A stretch of DNA of 64,000 nt from Paragemmobacter straminiformis. GTDB lineage: Bacteria > Pseudomonadota > Alphaproteobacteria > Rhodobacterales > Rhodobacteraceae. This document shows positions 27,401 through 36,307 of this stretch, in pieces. The notes beneath the pieces were generated by a model. That model did no database searches. It was not told the DNA's origin and was given only the letters and a program-made list of their open reading frames with translations. Both the position numbers and the translations under genes were made by a program. How positions within the stretch are numbered: position 1 is the stretch's first letter; each line of letters opens with the position of its first letter. The stretch covers positions 248,001 through 312,000 of the forward strand of contig NZ_JACLQD010000001.1 in NCBI RefSeq assembly GCF_014243445.1. Reading direction: 5' to 3'.

Positions 27401-27785
27401 GGGCCGCGTCTTCCTGTCGGTCAAGGACATGGACAAGACCGAGGCGCTGGCCAATGCCGCCCGCGACCTTCTGTCGATGGGCTTCGAGATCGTCGCCACC
27501 AAAGGCACCGGCGACTGGCTCAAATCCCAGGGCATCAAGGCCGAGGCCGTGAACAAGGTCTACGAGGGCCGCCCGAACATCGTCGACCGGCTGAAGAACA
27601 GCGACATCGCGCTGGTCCTGAACACGACCGAGGGCACGCAGGCCATCAGCGACAGCCGCGACATCCGCCGCGTGGCCCTGATGGACAAGATCCCCTACTT
27701 CACCACCGCCGCAGCCTCGATCGCCGCCGTCGCCGCGATGAAGGCACGGGGCGAAGGCTACGGGGTGCGCACGCTTCAGGGCTGA
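24441..27785 (+). CDS. carB: Carbamoyl-phosphate synthase large subunit
   Basis: The 1114-residue enzyme makes carbamoyl phosphate from bicarbonate, ammonia (from CarA) and two ATP, feeding arginine and pyrimidine synthesis. Two homologous halves are present: the first begins [20 protein letters not shown], the second [20 protein letters not shown] near 578; each carries an ATP-grasp fold ([37 protein letters not shown]). The C-terminal 140 residues form the methylglyoxal-synthase-like allosteric domain. I chose ATG 24441 (MPKRTDISS), with GGGACAG upstream, over in-frame ATGs at 24375, 24420 and 24426. carA is not in the window. Confidence 0.97.
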   Translation: MPKRTDISSIMIIGAGPIVIGQACEFDYSGAQACKALREEGYRVILVNSNPATIMTDPGLADATYIEPITPEVVAKIIEKERPDALLPTMGGQTGLNTALALADLGVLDKFGVELIGANRQAIEMAEDRKLFREAMDRIGLENPKATIIAAPKLASGKYDIAAGIREAIEALEYVGLPAIIRPAFTLGGTGGGVAYNRDDYEAIVRSGLEASPMAQVLIDESLLGWKEFEMEVVRDRKDNAIIVCAIENIDPMGVHTGDSITVAPALTLTDKEYQIMRNGSIAVLREIGVETGGSNVQWAINPVDGRMVVIEMNPRVSRSSALASKATGFPIAKIAAKLAVGYTLDELDNDITKVTPASFEPSIDYVVTKIPRFAFEKFPGSEPNLTTAMKSVGEVMAIGRTIHESLQKALASLETGLSGFDEIAIAGVSASGAPDKAAVIKALSQQTPDRLRTIAQAMRHGLSDDEIQAATAFDPWFLSRIREIIDIEAEVRKSGLPLDAAGIRRLKMYGFTDARLAKLTGRDEAQVRRARRNLGVTAVFKRIDTCAAEFEAQTPYMYSTYESPVMGDVECEARPSNAKKVVILGGGPNRIGQGIEFDYCCVHACYALTAAGYETIMVNCNPETVSTDYDTSDRLYFEPLTLEHVLEILRVEQDNGTLHGVIVQFGGQTPLKLAQALANEGIPILGTTPDAIDLAEDRERFQGLLQSLGLKQPHNGTARSRDEAFAVAKDVGYPLVIRPSFVLGGRAMEIVRSDEQLERYITTAVQVSGDSPVLLDSYLSGAIEVDVDALCDGTDVHVAGIMEHIEEAGVHSGDSACCLPPHSLSAETIAELKRQTVIMAKALNVVGLMNVQFAIKDGTIYVLEVNPRASRTVPFVAKATDSAIASIAARLMAGEKLANFPLRAAYPAGVGPDSPLPLADPNTLADPITPWFSVKEAVLPFARFPGVDPLLGPEMRSTGEVMGWDRSFALAFLKAQMGAGTMLPETGRVFLSVKDMDKTEALANAARDLLSMGFEIVATKGTGDWLKSQGIKAEAVNKVYEGRPNIVDRLKNSDIALVLNTTEGTQAISDSRDIRRVALMDKIPYFTTAAASIAAVAAMKARGEGYGVRTLQG

Positions 27786-27811
27786 CAGCCCCGCGCAGGC
27801 GGCACATGGCG

Positions 27812-27890
27812 CGGGGGGCTTTCCGCCCCCCACGGCTCGCAAGGGCGAGCCTCCCCCCGAGGATATTTGGGCGAGCATGAAAGCAGCCCC
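27812..27890 (+). repeat. Composite intergenic repeat, copy 1
   Basis: GGGGGGCTTTCCGCCCCCC forms a hairpin; a second small hairpin (GGCTCGC/GCGAGCC) follows, then CCCCCCGAGGATATTT at 27853-27868 and ATGAAAG. It lies between the convergent carB and BrnA-like genes. Six other copies occur in the window. Confidence 0.8.
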
Positions 27891-28053
27891 GACACGGGCT
27901 TCGCGCGGGGCCATCGGGCAGGGCAAGGCGGGTCGCCGCTGTCCGGCCTGCTTGCGTTAGGCCACCCCTTGCAGGCCAGCCCTTGCCGGCCAGCGCAGGC
28001 GGCACCGCAGAAGGACAGGTCCGCATTACGCGGGCGGCACGGGGCGGCCTCGC

Positions 28054-28527
28054 CTATCCCTCCTCCAGACGCCGCAAGCGCCGCGCTTCCTCGGCCCGCG
28101 CGGCCTCTTCCGCCGCCACCGCCTCGGGCCTCGGCCCGCCGCCTTCCAGCGCGCGCACCAGCGCCCCCCAGACCGGCCGCTCTCCGGCGAATTGCCCTTG
28201 GGCGCGCAGGAACCACGGGTCGGTCTCGCCCCCCCTGACCACACCCGCAAGACGCGCATGCATGAACGAGCGCAGCACCTCGTTCATGCGCGGCCCATGC
28301 CCCGGCCCCATCGACTTGAAAAAGCGCACCACATCCTCGTCGATGCCCACGGTCATCCGCACCTTGGCCTTGGGGTGGCGGCGCGAAGCGATCTCGTGCC
28401 ATTCCTCGGGCACGCGGCTTGTCGCCTCGATCGTGTGGTGCAGGTCCCATTCCAGCCGCCGCATCGCATCGGCCATATAGTGGTAATGCTCGGCCCGGCG
28501 GCCCTTGAGCTTTTTCAGATCGACCAT
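28054..28527 (-). CDS. BrnA-like antitoxin (ribbon-helix-helix), orphan
   Basis: The 157-residue protein contains a BrnA-type ribbon-helix-helix segment: KVRMTVGIDEDVVRFFKSMG followed by RMNEVLRSFMHARL. BrnA is the DNA-binding antitoxin of type II BrnT/BrnA modules. No BrnT-like toxin is found next to it: the left neighbour is carB (convergent) and the right is divergent spacer. The N-terminal 80 residues and acidic/Ala-rich C-terminal 40 residues extend the usual BrnA. ATG 28527 is preferred over 28566 because of a GGGGGCGGG tract just upstream. It may act as a solitary transcription regulator. Confidence 0.7.
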   Translation of the reverse strand: MVDLKKLKGRRAEHYHYMADAMRRLEWDLHHTIEATSRVPEEWHEIASRRHPKAKVRMTVGIDEDVVRFFKSMGPGHGPRMNEVLRSFMHARLAGVVRGGETDPWFLRAQGQFAGERPVWGALVRALEGGGPRPEAVAAEEAARAEEARRLRRLEEG

Positions 28528-28850
28528 CCCGCCCCCGCTTCTGCCCGCTGGAAAGCCTGCCATCACAAGGTGAAGACGGCCTTAAGCCAGCGTTTCGCGC
28601 CTCTGCATGGCCTGTGCATCCACGCCCCTTTGCAAAGCATTGCTTGACAGACGGGCCGAAAACCCCCATCTGCCCCTCACGCCCGCCCTCCGCTGCCGCG
28701 TGAGCAGCCCCCTGATGGGGAGACCGACCGGGCCAAAGGTTCCCACCTTCACGCAGGGGTTCCGCGCGATTTGCCTCGCGCCCGACCTGCAACCGGCCGC
28801 AGATCTGTGGCCCCCTTGGCCCATGAAGCATGGGCAGGAAAGACATATAT
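28528..28850. other. Divergent promoter region, BrnA-like / DEAD helicase
   Basis: This 323-bp spacer holds no gene. TTGACA at 28644-28649 has only a weak -10 (CATCTG) at 17 bp spacing toward the helicase. If real, the helicase mRNA would carry a leader of about 175 nt, which contains a stem CTCACGC/GCGTGAG at about 28676-28704. GGAAAG at 28838 precedes the helicase start. Confidence 0.4.
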
Positions 28851-30242
28851 ATGACCACCTTCGCCGAACTCGGCCTTTCGACCAAGCTTCTGAAAGCCTT
28901 GGAGAAAACCAACCTCAAGGAACCGACGCCCATTCAGGCGCAGTCCATCCCCCATATCATGAAGGGTCGCGACCTGATGGGTCTGGCCCAGACCGGAACG
29001 GGCAAGACCGCCGCCTTCGGCCTGCCGCTTCTGCACCGCATCCTCGACATCGGCCACCCCCCGGCCCCGCGCACCGTGCGCGCCCTGATCCTTGCGCCCA
29101 CGCGCGAGCTGGTCACGCAAATCCATGACAACCTTACCGTTTTCACCAAAGGCACCCCCGCCAAGGTGATCATGGTCGTGGGCGGCGCCTCGCTGAACCG
29201 TCAGGCGATGAACCTCGCCCGCGGTGCCGATGTGCTTGTGGCCACCCCCGGCCGCCTGATCGACCTGCTGGAACGCGGCGACGTCGACCTGCAAGCCACC
29301 GGCTATCTGGTGCTGGACGAGGCCGACCACATGCTCGACATGGGCTTCATCCACGCGCTGCGCCGCATCGCCAAGCATATTCCGGTCAAGCGCCAGACCC
29401 TGCTCTTTTCGGCCACCATGCCGAAGGACATCGAGGAAATCGCCGACACCTACCTGCGCGACCCGATCCGCGTTCAGGTCGCCCCTCCGGGCAAGCCGAT
29501 CGAAAAGATCGTGCAGGGCGTCCATTTCATTCCCAACGGCGACAAAGCGCGGCTTTTGGAGGAATACCTCAAAAAGCACCCGACCGAACAGGCGCTGGTC
29601 TTTGGCCGCACCAAGCATGGCTCTGAAAAGCTTGCCAAATTGCTGGCGGCATGGGGCTTCAAGGTCGGCTCCATCCACGGCAACAAAAGCCAGAACCAGC
29701 GCGACCGCACCCTGACCGAATTCCGCACGGGCGAGCTTGACGTTCTGGTCGCAACCGACGTGGCCGCCCGTGGCATCGACATTCCGGGTGTCCGCCACGT
29801 CTACAACTTCGACCTGCCCAACGTGCCGGAAAACTACGTCCACCGCATCGGCCGCACCGCCCGCGCAGGGGCCGAAGGCACCGCCGTGGCCTTCTGCGCG
29901 CCGGCCGAGATGGACGAACTCCGTGCCGTGGAAAAGGTGATGAAAAAGGCGATTCCGGTGATCGGCGGCGCGCCGTGGTCGGCGGAAATGGTCGCAGCCG
30001 CCCCCAAGCCCGGCCAGAACCGCGGCCAGCGCCCCGCAGGCGGCCGCCCCGGCCAGTCCAAGGCGCAGGGTCAGGCGCAGAAATCCTTCGCCCCGCGCGG
30101 CGATGGCAAACCGCAGGGCAAGCCGCAAGGCAAACCCCAGGGCGCCAAACCCGCCCGCCCGATGGGCGGCGGCCAAAGCCCCAGCCGCCCCGCAAGCGGT
30201 GCCAAGCACAGCCGTCCGCAGCAAAACCGCCGCCCGGCCTGA
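28851..30242 (+). CDS. DEAD-box ATP-dependent RNA helicase (RhlE-like)
   Basis: The 463-residue cytoplasmic protein has all DEAD-box motifs: Q motif around 24-31 (EPTPIQAQ), Walker A AQTGTGKT at 46-53, VLDEADHMLDMGF near 155, FSATMP near 190, and VATDVAARGIDIPGVRHVYN with HRIGRTARAG in the second RecA domain. The tail after about 385 is a basic Gly/Pro/Gln/Lys-rich extension with repeated GKPQGKPQ units, typical of RhlE-like proteins and probably RNA-binding. The start ATG 28851 has GGAAAG upstream; an earlier in-frame ATG at 28830 is less likely. Roles in ribosome assembly or cold-induced RNA unfolding are by family. Confidence 0.93.
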   Translation: MTTFAELGLSTKLLKALEKTNLKEPTPIQAQSIPHIMKGRDLMGLAQTGTGKTAAFGLPLLHRILDIGHPPAPRTVRALILAPTRELVTQIHDNLTVFTKGTPAKVIMVVGGASLNRQAMNLARGADVLVATPGRLIDLLERGDVDLQATGYLVLDEADHMLDMGFIHALRRIAKHIPVKRQTLLFSATMPKDIEEIADTYLRDPIRVQVAPPGKPIEKIVQGVHFIPNGDKARLLEEYLKKHPTEQALVFGRTKHGSEKLAKLLAAWGFKVGSIHGNKSQNQRDRTLTEFRTGELDVLVATDVAARGIDIPGVRHVYNFDLPNVPENYVHRIGRTARAGAEGTAVAFCAPAEMDELRAVEKVMKKAIPVIGGAPWSAEMVAAAPKPGQNRGQRPAGGRPGQSKAQGQAQKSFAPRGDGKPQGKPQGKPQGAKPARPMGGGQSPSRPASGAKHSRPQQNRRPA

Positions 30243-30283
30243 CACCCAGGCCTGATACCCCGGCCAAAGGCGAAGCTGCAATT

Positions 30284-30336
30284 GCTTCACCCTTGCCGAA
30301 ATACTCTCGGGGGGCGCGGGGGGCAGACAGCCCTCT
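30284..30336 (-). repeat. Composite intergenic repeat, copy 2 (inverted)
   Basis: AAATACTCTCGGGGGGC at 30299-30315 followed by a GGGGGGCAGACAGCCC hairpin is the reverse complement of the element at copies 1, 3, 4 and 6, with small changes. It lies between the DEAD-box helicase and tdk genes. Confidence 0.7.
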
Positions 30337-30389
30337 GTTCCCCGCTTTCGGCCCTTCCACGGCTGGCGTCGATGCGCTAATCCGCCGCC

Positions 30390-30968
30390 ATGGCAAAGCT
30401 CTACTTCCATTATTCGACCATGAACGCGGGCAAATCGACCCTGCTGCTTCAGGCCGCGCATAACTATCGCGAAGGCGGCATGGCGACCTATCTGGTCACC
30501 GCGCAATTCGACAACCGCGCAGGACAGGGCCGCATCGCAAGCCGCATCGGCATCGGCGAGGATGCCGACACCTTCGCCGCGACCGACGACATGTTCGCCA
30601 AGATCGCGGCCCGCCTCGCCCTCGGCCCCGTCGCCTGCGTCTTCATCGACGAGGCGCAATTCCTGTCCAAGGAGCAGGTCTGGCAACTTGCCCGCGCGGT
30701 CGACGATCTGAAGACCCCCGTCATGTGCTACGGCCTGCGCGTCGACTTCCAGGGCAACCTTTTCCCAGGATCGGCCGCCCTCTTGGCATGGGCCGACGAA
30801 ATGCGCGAGGTCCGCACCATCTGCCACTGCGGCAAGAAGGCGACCATGGTCATCCGTCGCGGCCCCGACGGGCGGGCGCTGACAGCGGGCGAGCAGGTGG
30901 TGATCGGAGGCAACGAGACCTATGTCAGCCTCTGCCGCAAACACTGGCGCGAGGCGGTCGGCGACTGA
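30390..30968 (+). CDS. tdk: Thymidine kinase (type II)
   Basis: The 192-residue enzyme phosphorylates thymidine to dTMP for salvage. The P-loop HYSTMNAGKST lies at 7-17, FIDEAQFLSKEQV supplies Walker B, YGLRVDFQGNLFPGS is the lasso-preceding segment, and cysteines CHCGKK near 144 together with the C-terminal CRKH fit the zinc site. Length is typical. No strong ribosome site precedes the ATG. It complements the nucleoside-salvage operon about 6 kb downstream. Confidence 0.97.
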   Translation: MAKLYFHYSTMNAGKSTLLLQAAHNYREGGMATYLVTAQFDNRAGQGRIASRIGIGEDADTFAATDDMFAKIAARLALGPVACVFIDEAQFLSKEQVWQLARAVDDLKTPVMCYGLRVDFQGNLFPGSAALLAWADEMREVRTICHCGKKATMVIRRGPDGRALTAGEQVVIGGNETYVSLCRKHWREAVGD

Positions 30969-30990
30969 CCGGATTCCTTCGAAGGAAGGC

Positions 30991-31014
30991 GCAAAAATCT
31001 TTGAAGATTTTTGC
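30991..31014. repeat. AT-rich palindrome after tdk
   Basis: GCAAAAATCTT is followed after two bases by its complement AAGATTTTTGC, 22 bp after the tdk stop. A smaller palindrome, CCTTCGAAGG, lies just before it. It could form a terminator-like hairpin, but no T-run follows. Confidence 0.6.
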
Positions 31015-31050
31015 CTGTCCTGACAGGTGGCACCGCCTGACCTTGGGGAA

Positions 31051-31121
31051 AGGGGGGCCGTCTGCCCCCCTCGCCGCGGGGCGGCTCACCCCCCGAGGAT
31101 ATTTTCGCTTGTGTGAAAGCG
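31051..31121 (+). repeat. Composite intergenic repeat, copy 3
   Basis: A GGGGGGCCGTCTGCCCCCC hairpin, a GCCGCGGGGCGGC-type stem, then CCCCCCGAGGATATTT at 31089-31104 and GTGAAAG. It lies between convergent tdk and EamA-transporter genes. Confidence 0.8.
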
Positions 31122-31137
31122 CGAAGGCGAAAGGGCC

Positions 31138-32061
31138 TCAGGCCGCCGCCGCCTCGCGTCCCTGCAGGGCGATCATCGACCCTGCGGCGACGATCAGCGC
31201 CATGCCGACCACCGCAAGCGGCGCGAGCCCCGTGCCCCAAAGCATCCATGTCCAGAAGGCCGAAGCGGGCAGGATCACATATTCCAGCACGCTTGCTTTC
31301 GAGGCATCGGTGATCTGGTAGGCGCGGATCATCATGACCACGCCGACAAGCGACCCCGACGCCTGCACGAAGGTCCAGAAATAGAAGACACCTCCGGGCC
31401 AGACCGGCCCGCGTTGCAGGAAGCCCGCGGTGCCTTCGGGCACGGCCAGCGGCATCACCGCCAGCACCGCCATCCCGATGGCGCCAAGCACGCCCAGCGC
31501 CACGAAGAAGCCGGCGACCAGCGTCGCTGCACTTTCCTCGGCGCACCATTCCCGCGTGGCGATATTGCCCATCGCATACATCGCCCCCGCCAGCACCGGC
31601 AGCACCGCAGGCAGCGACGCCCCCGCCATCGCCTCGGGCCCGAGGACAAGGATCACCCCCGCAAAGCCCAGCACCACGGCCAGCACCTGCACCGGTCCGA
31701 TCTTCTGCCCATAGACAAAGCGCGAGATCAGCAGAACCCAGATGGGCGCCGAGAACAGCCCCGCCGCCACCAGCGCCACGTCAAGAAAGGCGAGCGCCCC
31801 GAAATAGATCAGCATCGCAAGGCCATGAATCGCCGACCGCGCCGCCACCCCGCCCCAACGGACGGGCCGCACGCGGAAGCCCGCCGCATAGGAGGCAATT
31901 GCCAAAAGGACCATCGCCATGCAGGTCCGCGTAAAGTGGAACTGCCACAGCCCGACCTCGGACGCGATCACCTTGACGTAATTGTCGGTGAATCCGATCA
32001 CCATCGCATAGACGAGGATCAGTCCGGCGGCGGCCAGCGTTCTGTCGGGTTTCGTCATCAT
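31138..32061 (-). CDS. EamA/DMT-family transporter
   Basis: The 307-residue protein is an inner-membrane exporter of the drug/metabolite superfamily. About ten hydrophobic segments form two EamA repeats; the N-terminal repeat begins AAGLILVYAMVIGFTDNYVK and the second starts near VLPVLAGAMYAMGNIATRE. Substrate is unknown; family members export amino acids or metabolites. ATG 32061 is chosen because AGAAGG lies five bases upstream; the earlier ATG at 32085 lacks one. The gene is divergent from the acyl-CoA synthetase. Confidence 0.85.
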   Translation of the reverse strand: MMTKPDRTLAAAGLILVYAMVIGFTDNYVKVIASEVGLWQFHFTRTCMAMVLLAIASYAAGFRVRPVRWGGVAARSAIHGLAMLIYFGALAFLDVALVAAGLFSAPIWVLLISRFVYGQKIGPVQVLAVVLGFAGVILVLGPEAMAGASLPAVLPVLAGAMYAMGNIATREWCAEESAATLVAGFFVALGVLGAIGMAVLAVMPLAVPEGTAGFLQRGPVWPGGVFYFWTFVQASGSLVGVVMMIRAYQITDASKASVLEYVILPASAFWTWMLWGTGLAPLAVVGMALIVAAGSMIALQGREAAAA

Positions 32062-32162
32062 CACGCCTTCTTGCAACTCTCGCATCTGACGAGAACCCTG
32101 CTAACCTTGTGCCTGCACGTCTGAAAGCGACATGGGCGCGGTTTGCTTGGGAGGTATTGGAA

Positions 32163-33791
32163 ATGGGTTGGCTGGCCGATGAAACGGGTCTGGAAAAATG
32201 CGCGGCAAACTACACGCCGCTGACGCCGCTCTCGTTTCTGAAACGCGCGGCGGACATCCACGCGGACCGCACCGCCGTGGTGTGGAAATCGACGCGCCTC
32301 AGCTATGCCGACTATGCCGAACAGGTCTCGCGCATGGCCTCGGCCCTTGGCCGCCACGGCATCGCGGCGGGCGATGTGGTGGCCACGCTCATCCCCAACA
32401 TCCCCCCGCAGGCGGTGGCGCATTTCGGGGTGCCTGCGGCGGGCGCGATCCTGAACACGATCAACACCCGCCTCGATGCCGATACCGTGGCCTATATCTT
32501 CGGTCATGCGGGGGCCAAGATCGTGCTCTGCGACACGGCCTTCCTGCCGCTGGCGCAAGAGGCGATCAAGCGCATGGAAGGCCCGGCCCCGCAGATCGTC
32601 GAGGTGGTGGACCACGGCTTTACCGCCTCGGGGCAATACCTGACCTATGACGCGCTTCTGGCGCAGGGCGACCCTGCGGCGGATTGGGTGATGCCCGGGG
32701 ATGAATGGGAATCCATCGCCATAAACTACACCTCGGGCACCACGGGGCGGCCCAAGGGCGTGGTCTACCACCATCGCGGGGCGTATTTGTCGGCCACGGC
32801 CAATATCCTGTCCTGGCGCATGGTGCTGCACCCCGTCTATCTGACCATCGTGCCGCTGTTCCATTGCAACGGCTGGACCCACACATGGATGACGCCAATC
32901 CTTGCCGGAACCCTTGTCTGCTGCCGCGACATCACGGCCAAAGCCATCTATGACGCCATCGCGGATGAAGGCGTCACGCATTTCGGCGGTGCGCCCATCG
33001 TGCTGAACACCGTGATCAACGCCCCCGAGGCCGACCGCCGCCCCTTTGACCATATCGTCGAGGTCTTTACCGCAGGCGCCCCCCCGCCCGCCGCCACCCT
33101 TGCAGCCTTCGAGCCCTTGGGCTTCAACGTGACGCAGGTCTACGGCCTGACCGAAACCTACGGCCCCGCCACCGAATGCACATGGCGGCCCGAATGGGAC
33201 AGCGCGACCAAGGACGACCGCGCCGCCTACAAGGCCCGCACCGGCGTCGCCATGCCCATGCTGGAAGGGGCCGAGGTGCATGACACGAACGGCAATCCCG
33301 TTCCCCGCGACGGCCAGCACCTTGGCGAAATCGCCATGCGCGGCAACATGGTGATGAAGGGCTATTACAAGAACCCCAAGGCCACAGCCGAGGCGTTCAA
33401 GGGCGGCTGGTTCCGTTCCGGCGACATCGCCTTCCAGCACCCCGACGGCTATATCAAGATCACCGACCGCGCCAAGGACATCATCATTTCCGGCGGCGAG
33501 AACGTGAGTTCCGTCGAAGTCGAAGGCGCGCTCATGCACCACCCTGCCGTCAGCCTTTGCGCCGTGGTCGCCAAGCCTGACGCGAAGTGGGGCGAGGTGC
33601 CCTGCGCCTTTGTCGAGCTGAAAGCGGGGGCGATAGCAACCGAGGCCGAGCTGATCGCCCATTGCCGCGCGCGGCTTGCGGGCTTCAAGACCCCGAAGCA
33701 TATCGTCTTTGCCGAACTGCCCAAGACCTCGACCGGCAAGATCCAGAAATTCGAACTGCGCGCCGTGGCGAAACTGATGGATTCGGCCTGA
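32163..33791 (+). CDS. AMP-dependent acyl-CoA synthetase
   Basis: The 542-residue adenylating enzyme activates a carboxylic acid to its CoA thioester through an acyl-AMP. The P-loop-like YTSGTTGRPKGVVYHH lies near 180, YGLTETYGPATE near 330, GWFRSGDIAFQHPDGYIKITDRAKDIIISGGENVSS-type hinge motifs near 425, and the C-terminal catalytic lysine in PKTSTGKIQKFELR. It resembles medium/long-chain or methylmercaptopropionate-CoA ligases of marine relatives; the substrate is not fixed. GGGAGG nine bases before ATG 32163 supports this start over 32109. Confidence 0.9.
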   Translation: MGWLADETGLEKCAANYTPLTPLSFLKRAADIHADRTAVVWKSTRLSYADYAEQVSRMASALGRHGIAAGDVVATLIPNIPPQAVAHFGVPAAGAILNTINTRLDADTVAYIFGHAGAKIVLCDTAFLPLAQEAIKRMEGPAPQIVEVVDHGFTASGQYLTYDALLAQGDPAADWVMPGDEWESIAINYTSGTTGRPKGVVYHHRGAYLSATANILSWRMVLHPVYLTIVPLFHCNGWTHTWMTPILAGTLVCCRDITAKAIYDAIADEGVTHFGGAPIVLNTVINAPEADRRPFDHIVEVFTAGAPPPAATLAAFEPLGFNVTQVYGLTETYGPATECTWRPEWDSATKDDRAAYKARTGVAMPMLEGAEVHDTNGNPVPRDGQHLGEIAMRGNMVMKGYYKNPKATAEAFKGGWFRSGDIAFQHPDGYIKITDRAKDIIISGGENVSSVEVEGALMHHPAVSLCAVVAKPDAKWGEVPCAFVELKAGAIATEAELIAHCRARLAGFKTPKHIVFAELPKTSTGKIQKFELRAVAKLMDSA

Positions 33792-33911
33792 AAATCGGCG
33801 ATACAGCCTGCCTTGGCAAAGGGTTCTGTAATGAGTGCTTCCTTGTGGCGACGTCTGCGCTGCGGTATCGTTTCAACATCTCTTAACGAAGCGTCAGGCC
33901 CACCGCCCCGC

Positions 33912-34931
33912 ATGACCGCCCTCGCAAAATACCAGAGGCTGGAAAGCCCCGGCCTTTGGCGTGACGCGCCCGATGCCCAGCGGCGCGAGGTGATCGTCGC
34001 CTTCCGCGATGCCACGCTTGTGCTGACCGATCCGCGCACCGAACGGCCCGTCACGCATTGGTCGCTGCCCGCGCTGATCCGCCAGAACCCCGGCCTGCTT
34101 CCGGCGCTTTATGCCCCCGGTCCGGATGCCGACGAGACGCTGGAAATCGACGATGCCGACATGATCGGCGCGCTCGAGACCGTGCTGGGCGTGGTCCGGC
34201 GCAAGACACCGCGTCCGGGGCGGCTGCGGGGCACCCTGCTTGGCGCGGCGACTCTGGCGATCCTTGCCGTGGGGGTGGTTTTCGTTCCCGACGCGCTGCT
34301 GCGGCACACGGCCGGCATGTTGCCCTTTGTCACCCGCGCAGCCATCGGTCAGGCGGCGCTGGCCGATGTGATCCGCCTGACGGGTAAACCCTGCACCTCG
34401 CCGCTGGGCGACCGTGCGCTGTCGCTTCTGTCCGAACGGCTGTTCGGCGGGGCGGGCACCACGCTTCTGGTCATGCGGCAGGGGGTGAACGGCGCGGTGC
34501 ATCTGCCCGGCAACATCGTGCTTCTCGGCCGCGACACGCTTCAGGCCCCGCTGCCCGAAGCGCCCGCAGGCTACGCCCTTGCCGAGGCCACGGCCGCCGC
34601 CACCGCCGACCCGATGCTGCCGATCCTTGGCCATGCGGGGCTGTCCGCGACGGTCCGGCTGCTCACCACGGGGGCGCTGCCCGATACGGCGCTTGCGGGC
34701 TACGGCGAGGTGCTGCTCAAATCGCCACCCGTGCCGCTGCCGGCCGAAGCCCTGCTTGCCGCGTTCCAGAAAGCCGCCGTATCCTCGGCCCCCTATGCCT
34801 ATGCCCTTGATCCAAGCGGAGAATCCACCCTGTCGCTGATCGAGGCCGACCCCTATCGCGGCGGCAGCCCCCGCGCGCTGCTCAACGCCGCCGATTGGGA
34901 CAGCCTGCGGGCGATCTGCGACGCGACATGA
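33912..34931 (+). CDS. Unrecognised single-pass membrane protein, faint M48-like region
   Basis: I do not recognise this 339-residue protein as a named family. Residues 1-95 look cytoplasmic; LRGTLLGAATLAILAVGVVFVP near 110-132 is one membrane segment; the rest would lie in the periplasm. A stretch VNGAVHLPGNIVLLGRDTLQ resembles the 'lPgG.i.v..gLl' strand before the HExxH helix of M48 peptidases, but no HExxH follows, so it would be inactive. Cysteines occur at about 185 and 335. ATG 33912 is preferred to the earlier ATG at 33813, whose extra residues look like spacer. A terminator hairpin follows the stop directly. Confidence 0.65.
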   Translation: MTALAKYQRLESPGLWRDAPDAQRREVIVAFRDATLVLTDPRTERPVTHWSLPALIRQNPGLLPALYAPGPDADETLEIDDADMIGALETVLGVVRRKTPRPGRLRGTLLGAATLAILAVGVVFVPDALLRHTAGMLPFVTRAAIGQAALADVIRLTGKPCTSPLGDRALSLLSERLFGGAGTTLLVMRQGVNGAVHLPGNIVLLGRDTLQAPLPEAPAGYALAEATAAATADPMLPILGHAGLSATVRLLTTGALPDTALAGYGEVLLKSPPVPLPAEALLAAFQKAAVSSAPYAYALDPSGESTLSLIEADPYRGGSPRALLNAADWDSLRAICDAT

Positions 34932-34956
34932 AAAAGCCCCCCGTTGATCGGGGGGC
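34931..34956 (-). terminator. Intrinsic terminator of the SPOR gene
   Basis: GCCCCCCG/CGGGGGGC with loop TTGAT, followed on the minus strand by TTTTT, ends transcription of the leftward SPOR gene. The same stem could also stop the convergent rightward gene, though it lacks a T-run on that side. Confidence 0.85.
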
Positions 34957-34994
34957 TGTCACCATGAACGCGCCGTCCTGCCCGACGATCTCAC

Positions 34995-36239
34995 CTATCT
35001 GACAAAAGCATCTCCGAAGCCCGAGGCCCGCGCGATCTGCAACGCTGCGGCAAGGTCGCCCCCCGAGGCGAAGGGGCCTGCCATCACCACCGTCATCCCG
35101 CGCGACCGGCCTTGCGCCACGGGCAGACCCGCCGAAGCAAGCCGCGCCACGGCACCCGCCGCATTGGCAGGCACGCCGAAGCTGCCGACCTGCACGAAAC
35201 GGCCCGCAACCGCCACGGGTGCCGATTTGGACGAGAGCGAAAGCCCGCCACCCTGATCGCCGCCGCCCTCATAGCCGCCCGTCATCGCCGCCCGCGCTGC
35301 CATACGCCGCGCGCGGGGGGTATCCCCCACCAGCTTGGCCGGAACCTTGCGCGTCCAGACCTGATCCTGCATCGCCTGCCCCTGCGCGGTGCCAACGCCG
35401 CGCAACGGGTTCAGGCGGTCATCCTTCCATGCCGCCGTATAGCCTTGGGGCGCGGCCACCGTGGCCGAGGCCACGCGCAGATCACGCACCGCGCGCCCCT
35501 GCGCCGAAGGCTGACCCAAGGCCGCCGATGCGGCACGCACCGGCGCGTCGGCCGACCCCTCCCCAAGCGGGCCTTCCCCAAGCGGCCCCCCCTCGAAGGC
35601 GGCACCGACTCCGCCACCGGCAAAGGTGGGCGACCGCAACCCGCGCAACTGCCCGTCACCGGGGGCGCAGACCAGCACCGTTCCGCCATTGGTCAGCGGC
35701 AGACGCTTCAGCGACGGGGCCGAGGCCGGGCAGCTCACCCGTCCCGCCGATGCCGCGACCGAAGCCCCCGGCGCCACCGTGACCATCAGGGCCGATGCCG
35801 GACGCGGCGCGGCCAAGGGTGCGGCCGCCTGCACCATCGGCGCGGGCATCGCGGTCGGGATCGGCTTGCCGACCCGTGCGGGCGGCGGCACATAGCTCGA
35901 TTCGGGAACAGCCTCGGCCATGCGCTGCGGCTGGCGCAGCGGGGCCGGTTCGGGCGCGGGGGTCGCCTGCGCGACAGCGACGCTGCCCTTGCCGCCAAAG
36001 GTGGGCGGATAGCCGCACAGGACCTTGCGGTTCGAACCGACGCGCGGCACCCAGTTGATATTGCCGCCCAGCCCCGCCCTCAGGAAGACGCAGCCGCGGC
36101 TGTCGATATATTGCATCCCCGTGAATCCGGCGGGCGGAAGCTCTTTCGGCCCCCCCACCTGCGACACGGTCTGGGCTTGGGCAAAGGGTGCCCCCAGAAC
36201 GGCGGCCAGTGCGGCCACCGTTACAAACTTGATAAACAT
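34995..36239 (-). CDS. SPOR-domain exported protein
   Basis: The 414-residue protein begins with a signal peptide (MFIKFVTVAALAAVLGAPFAQA, cleavage near residue 22) and a short cysteine-containing region (DSRGCVFLRAG, RKVLCGYPP). A long Pro/Ala-rich linker follows, and the last 75 residues form a SPOR fold (GRFVQVGSFGVPANAAGAVARL ... AGPF ... LQIARASGFGDAFV). SPOR domains bind denuded peptidoglycan at the septum, so a periplasmic cell-division or cell-wall role is likely by family. The gene stands alone with its own terminator. Confidence 0.85.
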   Translation of the reverse strand: MFIKFVTVAALAAVLGAPFAQAQTVSQVGGPKELPPAGFTGMQYIDSRGCVFLRAGLGGNINWVPRVGSNRKVLCGYPPTFGGKGSVAVAQATPAPEPAPLRQPQRMAEAVPESSYVPPPARVGKPIPTAMPAPMVQAAAPLAAPRPASALMVTVAPGASVAASAGRVSCPASAPSLKRLPLTNGGTVLVCAPGDGQLRGLRSPTFAGGGVGAAFEGGPLGEGPLGEGSADAPVRAASAALGQPSAQGRAVRDLRVASATVAAPQGYTAAWKDDRLNPLRGVGTAQGQAMQDQVWTRKVPAKLVGDTPRARRMAARAAMTGGYEGGGDQGGGLSLSSKSAPVAVAGRFVQVGSFGVPANAAGAVARLASAGLPVAQGRSRGMTVVMAGPFASGGDLAAALQIARASGFGDAFVR

Positions 36240-36307
36240 GAACTACCCCCAAGTAGCGTAGGGGAAATCATGCGATATCGACAGGCCCGAGTAAAGCGAA
36301 AGCTGGC

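Noticed and set aside
25323-27926. 867-residue frame opposite carB
   Set aside because: Antisense shadow; carB motifs on the plus strand are unambiguous.
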